In this document: positions 1-10,480 of the stretch, in pieces
How positions within the stretch are numbered: the stretch's first letter is position 1
Layout: every line of letters begins with the position of its first letter
Assembly: GCA_000151295.1 (NCBI GenBank)
Contig: GG745345.1
Coordinates: 1,008,612-1,046,919, forward strand
From: Allomyces macrogynus ATCC 38327
Lineage: Eukaryota; Blastocladiomycota; Blastocladiomycetes; Blastocladiales; Blastocladiaceae
DNA: 38,308 bases
Reading direction: 5' to 3'
Notes under the pieces: generated by a model
Told to the model about the DNA's origin: nothing
The model's database searches: none
The model's input: only the letters and a program-made list of their open reading frames with translations
Translations under genes and position numbers: made by a program

Positions 1-3000
1 ATCGACTGAATCGACTGGATCGACGTGCGCGCTGCAGGCCCATGGCCCGCCGATAGCGCGATCGCTCTCGACGACCGGGTCCTCAACGAGGTTGCTCGCG
101 GCCAAGACGCGGGGGACGGCTCGCACACAAGCACGTCCGGGTTCACGGCAGACAGGCGCACCTGCGGGAACAGCAGACTCAGTTCCTCGATCACGTGCTC
201 GAGCGGCGCCGACCCGTCGTCCGACGGCGGCAACGCGCAGCGGCGTCGTGCCGAGCGCGAGGTACCGCAATCCACGCATCTGGTACATGGCGGCGGTGAG
301 ATCGTCGAGCGACAGGTACTTGGCGGCCGGCACGTCGATGGTCAGCGACGAGAGCCCGGGGCAGTTGGCGGCGAGCGCCTGCAGCCCGGCGGGGGTCAGG
401 ATCGCCGACCCGAGACTGTTGCGTCGCACGGGCGCCATGCCCACGGTGGCCGCGGCCTGCATGCTCGAGCTCGACGAAGTGAACCCGTTGAACGATGCGA
501 CGCTCGAGAGCGCCGTGGAGGTCGGGCGCGACGACGACGCAAAGGCCGCTGGCACCGACCGCATGCTCGACGACCGCTGCAGCATGTGCCGCGCCGTCAC
601 GGCCGTCGAGGCGACCGACGGTGCGGGCGCGACCGACCCGCCAATCGCGCCGCTGAACGAGCGCACACTGCGCACGTCCGAGAAATCCTCGAGGTGGCCA
701 TTAGCCATGCCCGAGTTGCCCGACGGCGTGCCCGGCACATGCGCGCCCCAGCCCCAGGCGCCATTGGCACCGCCCGGGCTCGACGGGAGCCCCGGGTGTG
801 AGAAGCTGAGGTAGAGGTACTCGAGGCGGCCGCACGCCTGCGACCACCGCGGGAGCAGCGCGTCGTCGAGGAGCACGGGCAGGCGCGACGAAACCATGTG
901 CAGCGCGCGGAGCGTGTCGCGGTTGGCACGCAACAGCGCCGTGAATTCGGCTGCACCGCGGTCGACCGAGACGACGCACTCGTGCAGCGCCAAGTGCACG
1001 AGTGAGTCAATGTTGTTGGCGAGAATGCGCAGCTCCATGTCGCCGAGTTGCACGTCGTGCAGCTCCAAGTGCCGCAGACCGCGCGCATAGTTGGCAAACG
1101 TCGGCGACAGCGGGAGAGGCACGTCCTGCCACGGCTTCTTGTGCCGCGGCGCCCCCCATTCCTGGTGCGTCGTGTCGACCCCCTCGCGCAACTCGTCGGC
1201 GCGCGTCACCACTTCGGCGAGGACCTGCGGGTGCGGCACCGACACGACCATGATCGTCTGCGCGCGCTTCTTGGCAACGGCCGTCCACAGCTTGCTCACG
1301 GGCGCAATTACCGTGCGCAGCCGGTGCCGGCGAATTGAGGCCTTGTTGCGCTCGTCGTCGATCTGGGCAATAATGCGCGCAACAATGTTGCACGAATTGG
1401 CCAAGACCTGTGCGGCCGTCTGGCCCGGCGCGCGCGGAACGGACGGGACGGGCACGCCCGGGCGCATGTACTGGCTCGTATGGTCGGGCCACGCCGAGGC
1501 GTCGCCGAGATCGTGCGCCTCGTCGGTGGCGCTCACGGCCATGCTGTAGTTGTCAGTCGTGGCCGCGTGCACCGAGTCGGTGAGATGACTCGGCGACCGC
1601 TCCTGGTCGCTATCGGCGAGCGCCAGGCCCGAGTCCGGGTGCGCGGGAGTGATGCGTACCGGGTCCGATTCAGGCGTCGTCGACGACGTGGCGGCAATGA
1701 AGGCAGCCCACGAACTCGTCGGCGGCGCACGGGCACGCTCCTCTTCCTCCTCGATCGACACGGACGACGTGGTCGGCGCCGGCTTGAGCGTGGCCGACGG
1801 CATGTCCTCGGACACGGTCGTTTCAACGAGGGAGAGCGGGCGGGCAACGGGCTCGCGCGGGAGATCGCGCGGAGGCGTCACGACGGGCGCCGGGAGCTCG
1901 GCGGGAAGGACAATTTCTGGCTCGGCCTCGGCGGCCTTCTTGGAGTCGATGACGGCGGCCTGGACCTCAGCGATGGACACGGCAACCGGAGCCGGGACGG
2001 TCTCGACGAGCTTGGTCACGGGCTCGACGGCCGTTGCCGCGGCAGCGGGAGCTGCGGCGACCGCAGGCACGGCCGAAACGACCACGGCGACTGCAGGCTC
2101 GACAATAACGGCCTTTTCGACGACCTGGACCTCGGCCTGGTGCTCCTTGACCTCCTTGACGACGACCGGCTCCGCCGGGAGCTCCTGGTGTCATGAGCAA
2201 ACGGTCAGCTGATGGCGCGAGTGGGAAAAAGGAAAAGAGCGGCATTGAGACGCACCGGGACAGACTCCTGGACGGGCTCCACCGCAATATCCTTGACGGC
2301 AATCGCGGGCGCGATCGGCGTGGCGACCGGGGCAGCGACAACCGGAGACACCTCCACAACCTATCGAACCAAAACACCGAGAGATCAGAGACGCTTGCTT
2401 CGATTAGAGCGGAAACATGCGAAACAGGAAGCAACGAAACCAACCTTGGCGGGCGCCGACACGTGGTCCTTTTCGAGCTCAAACGCCGCGGGGGCGACGC
2501 GCACCGGCGCAACGACCACGGGATCGATCACGGCCGGCACGGGCGCGTGCACGGGCGCCTTTTCCACGACCGGGTCGGCCAACGCCAGCTCGCGGAAACT
2601 GTCGCGCACCGACGTCGCCGACGAAGCCGTCGCGGCCGGCTCAGCCTCGACCACAGTGAGCGTCGCCGTGGCTTCCTCGTAGGTCGGCAGAGCAGCGGGC
2701 TTGGCCGGGGTGGGGGCCGCGGCGACGACACGCGGCTCCTCGATGGGCTTGGCGCGCGGCGCAGCGGCTTCAACGGCGGGGGCAGGGAGGGGCAGAGCCA
2801 CCGGCTCAACAACGACGGGAACGGGCTTAACGGCAGGAGCTGCGCGCGGCTTCTCGACCTGGACCGGCTCGGCGCGCGGCTGCTCAACTTTCGGCGGCTC
2901 GACGTGCGCCGACGGGACGGGCACAGGGTCCACCTGCGGCTTTTTCCCAGCCTCGACCGGCACCTGCGAGAAGGGGACGGCACAGTTAGTGAGTGCTTGA

Positions 3001-5126
3001 ACGTGGGAGAATAGGGCAAGAGCAGTTAGTGCCTTGGGCTCGGCGGCGACAGGAGCGGGAGCTGAAGCAGCCGCAACCTCGGGCTTCTCAGCAACAACCG
3101 CTGGCACCGGCTTCTCGACGGCCTTGACGGGCACCACGGGTTCTTTGACGGCCGCAGGGGAAGCGACGGGCTCCTCGGCGGGCTTGGTGACAGCCACCGG
3201 CTTCTCGACAGCCTTGACGACAGCAATCGGTTCCTCGACGGCCTTGACGGTGGCAACCGGCTTCTCGGCGACAGCTGCGGGCTGCTCGACGGCCTTGGCG
3301 ACGACAGCGGGTTCCTCGGCCGCCTTCTTAACCGGTTCCGCGACAACCTTCACCGGCGCGGGCGACTCGACGGGTTTCGCGACCACCACCGGTGTCGGCT
3401 CCTTGGAAACCTCAACCGGCTTCTCAGCGGGCTGGGCCACCTCGACCGGCTTCTCGACAGTCATGACGACGGCAGCTGGCTCCTCGACGGCCTTTCGGGG
3501 GCCGCAACCGGCTCCACCTTGGGCGCGGGCGGCACTGGGGGTCGGCGCGACAGCAGCAACGGCAGCGGGTGCTTCCGCGTTCTTCTCCGCGACCGAGGCG
3601 GCCGGGGCCACGACGGCCGGCTCGGCATCATGGTGCGCAATCACAAACGGCGCAACCGGGGCTACCGACGCGGCCACAATCTCAGCCGGAACGGGCAGCT
3701 CGGGCTCGACCGCCTTGAAGACCGGTGGCATGGACTTGTCATCCTTGACCGGGGCCGGGACCTCGGCGGGCTCGATATTGGCGGGCGTCGACGGCTGCAG
3801 AGGCTCAACCTTGGCCTGGGCCGGCTGGACCTTGGCCTTCTCGGGCTCCGGGGCGAGCACGCGAGCAGCCGGCGCGGCGGGGACCGACGCAGGCTTGGTC
3901 TCGGCAACGACGGGCTTGGGCTCGGGTTCGGGCTCCTGCGACTTGGTCTCGACCACAGGCGCGGCGATCGGGGCGGCAGTGACCACCGGATCGACAGGTG
4001 CGGCCGGTGCGACGTCGACGGGCTCGGGGACGGGTTCGGGGGCCTTAGTCACGCCCTTGGTCGCATCTTGCTTGGGCGCGTCCTCCTTGGGCGCAGCCGT
4101 GACCACGACCACCTCGGGAACCGACTCGGGCACGACCGCGCGGGACTTGTCCTTATCCTTTGCGGGCGCGACTGCAGGTTCGGGGATCGACGGCGTGACG
4201 GGTTCAAGGACCTGCGCGACATGCACGGCTGGTGTGGGAGCAGCCGCGGGCGCGTTCGGGGCATCCGTGGCGTCACCCTTCACATCGGCATGACCTGCGT
4301 CGCGCGATGCATGGCCTTCAACCGCGGGCGCAACCACGACCACCGGCACGTTTTCCTTTTCCTCGGCGCGAACATCGAGCACCACGCCCTCGGTCACCGT
4401 CTCGAGCGCCGGCACCGCCGGGATCTCTTCTTCGCTCTCCTCTTCCTCGGCCGACTCGACCGCCGAGACGGGGGTCGTTGCGCGCGAGACCGACGCAGAC
4501 GGAGTCGACAGACGCGCGACACTCTCTTCAATGTCCGACGCGGACGTGGACGAGTCGCGGCGCGACAGACGCGAGGGCGTACGTGCGGGCGGGGTCGCCG
4601 TGGCCGACCGCGCGGGCGGCGTCGCCGTACGGACCGGTGGAGTCGATGTGCGCGACGGCGTCCGCGCCGGAGTCGGTGTGCCGGCGCGGTGGTGGCGAGC
4701 GGGAGAGCCGGGTTTGGCGGTGGCGGTGGCGCCGGCGTGCGGCTTGGTGGATGACGCGGGACGCCCGGCGTTCGTGTGTGTCTTGGTGGCTGTGCTGGAT
4801 TTGGTACCGCTCGATGCGGGCTTGCTGGCCGCTGACGTCGTGGTCTTGCTCGCGGCCGGCTTGCTTGCAGCAGACGCGGCGGGACGTGTCGTGGTCGTGC
4901 GCGTCGTCGACGCAGCGGGTTTCTTGGCCGCCGTGGTCGCCGGCTTGGTGGTCGTCAACTTCGCGTCCTTGTCCTTATCCTTGGTCGCCGACGTGGCCGG
5001 CTTGGCTGTTCCCGGCGGCCCCGTCGAGCTACCGGCTGTCGTCTTGGTGCGAGATCCGGCCGCGGGCGTAGGCTTGGCCGCGGCGGTTTTCCGGCCGCCG
5101 GGCGGAGTGCGTGGAGCAAACGACAT
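1..5126 (-). CDS. Ala/Pro/Val-rich protein with C-terminal F-box-like/LRR region (partial, runs off the left edge)
   Basis: The ATG is at 5126. I read exons 5126-2445, 2360-2256 and 2184-1, with introns 2444-2361 (84 nt, GTTGG...TAG) and 2255-2185 (71 nt, GTGCG...CAG); both keep the frame. A further in-frame GC-AG intron at 3032-2964 is possible. The first ~900 residues are low complexity: Lys/Thr/Ala at the N-terminus, then an acidic patch, then many imperfect 'KAVEEPxAVV/EKPV' repeats. After ~residue 1100 (below base 1450) the composition becomes normal. An F-box-like helical stretch (...RLRTVIAPVSKLWTAVAKK) is followed by leucine-rich segments such as GLRHLELHDVQLGDMELRIL and NIDSLVHLALHECVVS. 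F-box/LRR proteins usually select substrates for SCF ubiquitin ligases, but that role is inference here. The best reading changes frame near 240 and returns near 110, and does the same near 3543 and 3500. The protein is unnamed; the C-terminus lies outside the window. Confidence 0.7.
3100..3480 (-). repeat. Degenerate protein-level repeats (Val/Glu/Lys/Pro) in the long low-complexity gene
   Basis: The encoded protein repeats an approximately 10-15 residue pattern built on 'KAVEEP', 'EKPVAV' and 'AEEPV', with hydrophobic Val/Ala spacers. At DNA level the shared element on the + strand is close to 'ctcgacggccttgacg'. This looks like a slippage-expanded, disordered linker rather than a folded repeat domain. 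Its length probably varies between strains. Confidence 0.5.
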
Positions 5127-6182
5127 GGTTGGAGATGCTTTGATCCCGAGCGACTGGCGCGCGCGTCACAGCGATGCGTAGCGAAATACGGCCGTGAACG
5201 GTCAGCTGCAGGCGCGGATTCTCCCTAATGAGAGGAGGGCTCCGGGCAGCGGATCGGCGGGCGGACAGGTCGCGCAGGCGGGTGCGTCGGGCAAGCAGGA
5301 GAACGCGCGACGTGGAGCGCTAGCAATGGGCGTGCAAGTGCTGGTGGTCGTTGGCGATGGTATTGATGCTGGTCGGTCGCTCGCGGTGCTGCTGCAGGTC
5401 GCCAACGTCGGCCGTCTATGGAGGTCGAGAGGTTGGGCGCGCGGGCAGACGCGGTCGCGGGCGGCGGATGCGGTGAAAATTCACGGTCGCGGGCGGGCAG
5501 GGAGAGAGAGCGTGGGGGGGCTCGGGCGGCAGCGGCCCTTGGCCCTTGACCGACAGAATGGTGGCGACAAGATGCGCGACGGCGTCGGCGGCATGGTGCA
5601 GCAGGACATGCTGCACGTCGTTGCCCACCAAGGCAGGGCGCGTTGTGATTATTTTTCTGGTTGCTTCGCGGCCCAACAGAACGCCACCATAGAACCTGCG
5701 AGACAACGCCGCGTCGGGAAGGATCGCGACAAGCGTTTGATTGTTTTATTGATGCGTATTTGGCGCGCGGCCGAGCGCCCTCTACTTCCCCATGGATCAG
5801 GTCGGGGGACGGTGGCATGCTTGCTCATCTGGTAACATGGGTCGGGTAGCGCTGCCGAGCGGCGGGGGTGTCCGGTCTGGCACGCTCCAAGACTGCGTGG
5901 GTCGGCCGCCAAGTCGCCGACGGCGCTGACATCTCGCCGCGCTCACGCCCAGGACGCGCTGCGGCCGCATGTGCCCATGATCACACTCTCGGCATGAGCG
6001 CCATGGGCACGAACGGGAAAAATTGGACTGAGCCTCTTCCATGACCCTCGAGATGACATGACAGCGTCCCGGGCGTTCGCACGACAATGCGGCCGACCGC
6101 AACCTGCCATCCCTACCGCGGCATGTCGTCCCTTCCACGCGGTCCAAATCACCTTCTCACCTAGTGGAATCGACCCTGTGGT
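5127..6182. other. Intergenic region, no gene seen
   Basis: This is about 1.06 kb between the start of the Ala/Pro-rich gene and the stop of the SLC35C2 gene, both on the minus strand. It must hold the promoter of the former and the 3' UTR of the latter. Open frames here are Arg/Gly-rich, lack family motifs and overlap each other on both strands, as expected of GC-rich non-coding DNA. I see no clear TATA box. Confidence 0.5.
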
Positions 6183-8123
6183 TCATTCGTCCTCGTCGGC
6201 GCTATCCGCGAGAAACAACAGCTCGCGATCCTCCACTCCCGCTCCCGCCGCAACCCCCGCGGGCCCCGGCACCGCATCAAAATGCACCGTCCACTCGGCC
6301 GCATCCCCATCATCCACGAGCATTTCCGCGCCCGGTGGCGGCGCCCTACTGCTCGCTCTGGCCCCGGTCCACGCCGCTGCGGCACGGCCCGCCCACGACG
6401 ACGGAGCCCATGCACTCGCAGAGCTGTGGTCGTGCGCGAGGAGCGACTCGCCAAGGGTACCACCGTCGCGCGCGGCCGGGAGCTTGGCCATTTCCATGCG
6501 CGGGGACGGGAGGTCCGCGGCGATCGCGCGAGCCGCTGCGATACGCGACTGCTGTTGCTGGTGAATGTGGTAGAGCGCGATCCCGGCAAGGCAGACGAAC
6601 AGGCCGACAATGTTGAGGGCCGTGAGAACGTCGCCTACAAAGGTATGAATGGTCAGTCAAATCCGTTGTAAGCGCTCAGGAACGCAGCGGCACGTACCGA
6701 AAATGAGCACCGACAGCACAATCGTGCCGACCTCCTTGACAATCCCGGCGACCGACAAGGTCAGACCCGACGTCAGCTGGATCGCGCGGTACTCAATCAC
6801 GAGCATCGTGAACGCGAGCGTCCCGCCGGCGACCACGAGGAGGACCGACAGGCGTGCGGCCGCGGCCGTAGCAAATGTGGGCATGCTCGTCAAGTGCGTA
6901 ACGGGTTCGAGCAAAAAGGCAGTCGGGAGCAGCGTGCAGAACATGACAGGCGCGAGCACTTGGTTAGTTGCGAGCGGGTGGTTCAGGTGCAAGTCCGATT
7001 TGTGCAGCAAAAGCTGGATCGCGGCCATGCGCAGGCCGCCCATGATGGATGCGACAACGGCTTGGAAGAAGCTGGTGGAGACAAGAGAGACGAGTGAGCA
7101 CAATGTCGAGCCCACCCTGTCACCAAGCCAAGGGAACACGGACCCGATCGGATCAAACGCCGACTCGTGCACGTGCGAGACCATCAACACCATCCCAATC
7201 GACATCGTCACCATCGACGCGGCGAGTCGCCACGACGGCTGCTCGAGCCGGAACACGAGCGCAAAGACCATGACCCAGAACGGCGTCGTGGATTTCACCA
7301 TGGTATAAAAACTGAGCGACAACGTCTTGAGACTTGCATTCGACAGACCAATGTCGAGTGCCGTCGCCATGCCGCACGGCACCACGGCTAGGGCAATCTT
7401 GCGCCACGACCGCGCTGCGAGCGGTGGGGGTGGCGGTGGTGGTGCGGTCGAGATCAAGTCCAGGTCGTGATCAGCCCCGTGGTCCAGGTCCCTGTTGCGC
7501 GTGTCAAGATCGTTGCTTGCGCTGTCGTCGTGATCGCCCTCGTGTTCGTCTTCGTCGCTATCCTCGTCGTCGACAATACGGAACAGATGCTGGTCGGCCT
7601 CGTTGCCCGACTTGCGGCGTGGCCTTGTTGGCGACGCGCGCCGTCCCGCACTCGTCGGTCGCGACGATGACGACGACGCGCCACCCAGATCGGGCATGAG
7701 CCGGTCGGTCGGCTTATCCGCAAGCCCAACCACGTCCTCGTTACTCGCAGCCGCCGCGTACCGCGCACGGCGGTGCGCAATCGCGCGCGGCACCCAACTC
7801 GACCTCGACGCTCCAGGTGCCTGCGCGAGCGAGTCCGCTCCTCCCACCGCAGCCGATGCTGCTGCCGCAGCGATGGCCGACGGCCGTGCATGCGGCCAGC
7901 ATAGCGCGAGACACAGCGTCGAGTAGGTGAAGTGCAATAGCGCGTGGCAGGCCGTGGCGAGGACGGGAAAGCCGAGGTGGTACCCGTGCACACCGAAAAA
8001 CCACTTGTTGTAGAGGTTGAGCGCGGCCGAGAGCAAGTACCACCCGAGAATGGACGCGACGGCGGCGAGACCGAGCTTGCCGCCGGTGCTCGTGGTGCCG
8101 GGGGCGGCAGGGATTCCGTGCAT
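6183..8123 (-). CDS. SLC35C2: SLC35C2-type nucleotide-sugar/triose-phosphate transporter family protein
   Basis: Three exons fit: 8123-7144, 7071-6698 and 6634-6183, with introns 7143-7072 (72 nt, GTCCG...CAG) and 6697-6635 (63 nt, GTACG...TAG). Splicing restores DPIGFFQAVVASIMGGLRM and, at the second junction, FGDVLTALNIVGLFVC, both typical of the SLC35C2/Ymd8 branch of the TPT family. These are multi-helix Golgi or early-secretory carriers linked to nucleotide-sugar (GDP-fucose) supply; the exact substrate here is unknown. The N-terminal helices contain NKWFFGVHGYHLGFPVL. The C-terminal core has TSGLTLSVAGIVKEVGT, a strong family signature. A loop of about 150 residues after the second helix is Ser/Pro-rich, then very acidic with several His, and ends in a run of seven prolines. 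The C-terminal tail is hydrophilic and ends DEDE. Its 3' end faces the start of the Ala/Pro-rich gene on the same strand. Confidence 0.9.
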
Positions 8124-8573
8124 GGCGGATTGGATTGGGTCTGGTCACAGTGGTCGGTCTTGTTGATTGATTCTGGCGGGTTCACGGCGTGCGCGTCGGT
8201 TCAGGACGTGGTCAGCGCGAGGATGCAGGCAGTCGAGTTGCTTCGTGTTTTCCTGAGAGCAAGGAAATGCGCAAGGTCGCGAGTTGATGGAGAAGGAATC
8301 CTTTTCGTTGGGCACTGGCACTAGTGGTTCGACTGGATGGATGGGTGCAGGTGGTCGCAGTGGTCGCTGGCAGACAGAGTGGCGCGCGGCCAGCGGCGCG
8401 ACGCCGCAATGGTCCGTTCGCCAACACAGTGCCAACACCGTCCGTCCCTTCCCCTTTTTGATTTCTGGCCACTGCACCAATCCAGCCCAGGTCGGTCCAG
8501 CTCTTCGCGTCTTTGCCAACGCGTACGTTGCTATGTATTCCGATATCGCGCGTCGCGGCCCCGCAGCTCTTGA
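8124..8573. other. Intergenic region: promoter of the transporter gene and 3' side of TRIP4
   Basis: This is 450 bp between two minus-strand genes. Short overlapping frames on both strands show no family motif. No RNA gene or convincing core promoter element was recognised. Confidence 0.45.
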
Positions 8574-10125
8574 TTACCCGCACCCCGGGTCGTCCTCATT
8601 CGTGGCCTGTCCTGCTCCTGCTGCAGGTGTCGCACGCGACGCGCGTTTCCTGCCGGACGAACGTCCACCTGACGCGGGGACCGGATTCGCGCCTGGGACC
8701 GTCGCCACGTTCTTCTCCACCGTGACGGCCGCGTTCGCACCGCGGTTCTTGCGCGCCTTGCCCTTGCCACCCTTGACGCGGTCGGCGACCCCCTCGGCCT
8801 CGGCAGCCAGCGCAGCCGTATCGACGTACACAGGTCGCACAGCCAGGTCCGGGTGAAAGAACGCACCGGTGCCATCCCCGTCACCGCGGTCGTCGACAGC
8901 GTCCGCGTCCTGGGTTTGCCGACGCGGCTGTAATTCAACGGCGAGCCATGACGAGACGGTGGGCATGGCACCATCAATCTCCTCTTCAAGCACGTCCCCG
9001 AACCCGCGCAGCGTCACGTCGGTGCCCGGATCCGCCGACTCGAGCACTTCCCCACGGTCCAGGTCAATATCGAGCGTGCGGTGATGCCGCGTCGAGAGAC
9101 TCTCCACTTGTACGGCGCGTCGCCGCTCCGCGTGGGCGCGCTCCACCTGCGACAGCCACAGTTTCCCGGCACCTTCGAAATCCACGTGGTCGGCCTTGAC
9201 GTCAATGACTTTGGTGCGTTGCGCCGAAGTCGCGTCGTAGTCGAGCAAACGGTCGCGGTTGGCTTGCGCGGCGAGGAGCGCGTCGGAAGGGGCGCCAGCG
9301 GACGCGAGTTGTTGGTCGGCGGACACGACGAGGGCGCCGCACGTGTAGCAGGGGCCCTGACCTTCGACGACGCAGACGATGCGGCCGCAGGTGAGGCAGT
9401 TGGTGAGGAGGTCGTGGTGCGTGGCTGAAGAGCAGTTGAGGGTCAGTTTTGATCTGAAAAATCCACGAAAACAGGAGAATGTACCATGGCACCCGCACTC
9501 TGCACGGGCCGTCGCCAGCTTGCCCTCGCGCTCAAGTCGCTCATAGTCGTCGAGCGTCAGCTTATTCCCGGCAGCACGTTCTCGGGCGAGCCGCTTCTTG
9601 CGTGCGCGGTTTGACTCGGGTTTCGCGTCGGGTGATGCAGTGACCGACTCGCTGCACTCGGCGGGCTGGTCGTCGTTGGTGGGTGCCGGTTCAGGCGCTG
9701 GTGGAGGGACGACAATTTGCGACGCGCTCGCGTAGGAAAGGCCCGCAACTGGCGCCGTATACTTGTACTCTCGGTGCGCGGACGGTGCCAGGGCCGGCTG
9801 CTTGATTACAAACACGACGTCATGAGCACACTGTGCGGATCAGGACGGCACAAAGCGCAAACGAACATACGGCGGATGGTGCTGCGACTGCTTTGGTCGG
9901 CGTACGCCCGAACCGGCGGTTGGCAAAGTCGGCAATCAGCGCGCGCGCTTCAGTGTCGTCGCCGAGAAAGTTTTGCAGCGTCATGACGAGCTCGCCCTCG
10001 TCCATGCTGAGCAGGTAGGGCAGAGTCCCTTCCTTGATGTCAGAGTCGGACAGGCCCATGGAGAGGGCCAGGACATGGCACGCCCATTGCTGGAAGGCCG
10101 CGTCGGCGGCAGCTGGTGCGGGCAT
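8574..10125 (-). CDS. TRIP4: Activating signal cointegrator 1 (TRIP4/ASC-1, yeast Rqt4-like), C2HC5 zinc finger protein
   Basis: Reconstructed from three exons: 10125-9871, 9797-9485 and 9424-8574. Introns are 9870-9798 (73 nt, GTATG...CAG) and 9484-9425 (60 nt, GTACA...CAG). The product is 472 residues. Exon 1 encodes the family's N-terminal helical domain (WACHVLALSMGLSDSDIK ... LVMTLQNFLGDD ... LIADFANRRFG), alignable with the start of human ASC-1. The second splice falls inside the zinc finger and restores CGCHATHHDLLTNCLTCG, followed by RIVCVVEGQGPCYTCG at residues ~186-222; this is the C2HC5 signature. ASC-1/Rqt4 belongs to the ASCC/RQT complex, which helps split collided ribosomes. The C-terminus is basic and disordered, and I see no ASCH domain such as animal TRIP4 carries, which resembles the shorter fungal form. 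The first intron could end at 9801 instead, adding one Gln. Confidence 0.9.
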
Positions 10126-10480
10126 CGTGGTCGGACGGAGGTGGCCAAGCGTTGTATGGTCGTTTGGTCGCGCAAGCGGGTCCAGGTCGATTTGTCGGGC
10201 GGAGAGCGTGCTGCAGCAAGTTGCGCGCCGGGATGCGGGCAGATTTGTAGAGAACGTCGACGAGATCGCGTCGGAGGGTGAATGAATGAATCGGAGCAGT
10301 GAGCCAGGCCGCGAAAACCGCCGGCAACCAGACACGATGGCGGTGGCAGGCGCATGACGCAGTGGCAAAATGCGTTTGACTCAGTCTGCCTCGCGCCTGT
10401 TTGACTCCCTTTTTTCTGTGATTGTCGCTCCACCACCACACCAGACCAGCCACGACGCGGTCCCGCGCGAGCCTGCGCTC
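10126..10480. promoter_or_regulatory. Divergent intergenic region between TRIP4 (-) and the FHA-BRCT gene (+)
   Basis: TRIP4 starts leftward at 10125 and the FHA-BRCT remnant reads rightward from about 10490, so any promoters lie here. There is a T-rich stretch at 10408-10418 (cccttttttct). No in-frame ATG for the FHA-BRCT gene is visible in this interval. Assignment as regulatory DNA is by position only. Confidence 0.35.

Noticed and set aside
3034..4754. Long + strand open frames (about 410-420 codons) antisense to the Ala/Pro-rich gene
   Set aside because: They are mirror images of the repeat-rich minus-strand gene (Thr/Gly/Ala- or Arg/Gly-rich), with no splice logic or motif. High GC removes stop codons on both strands.
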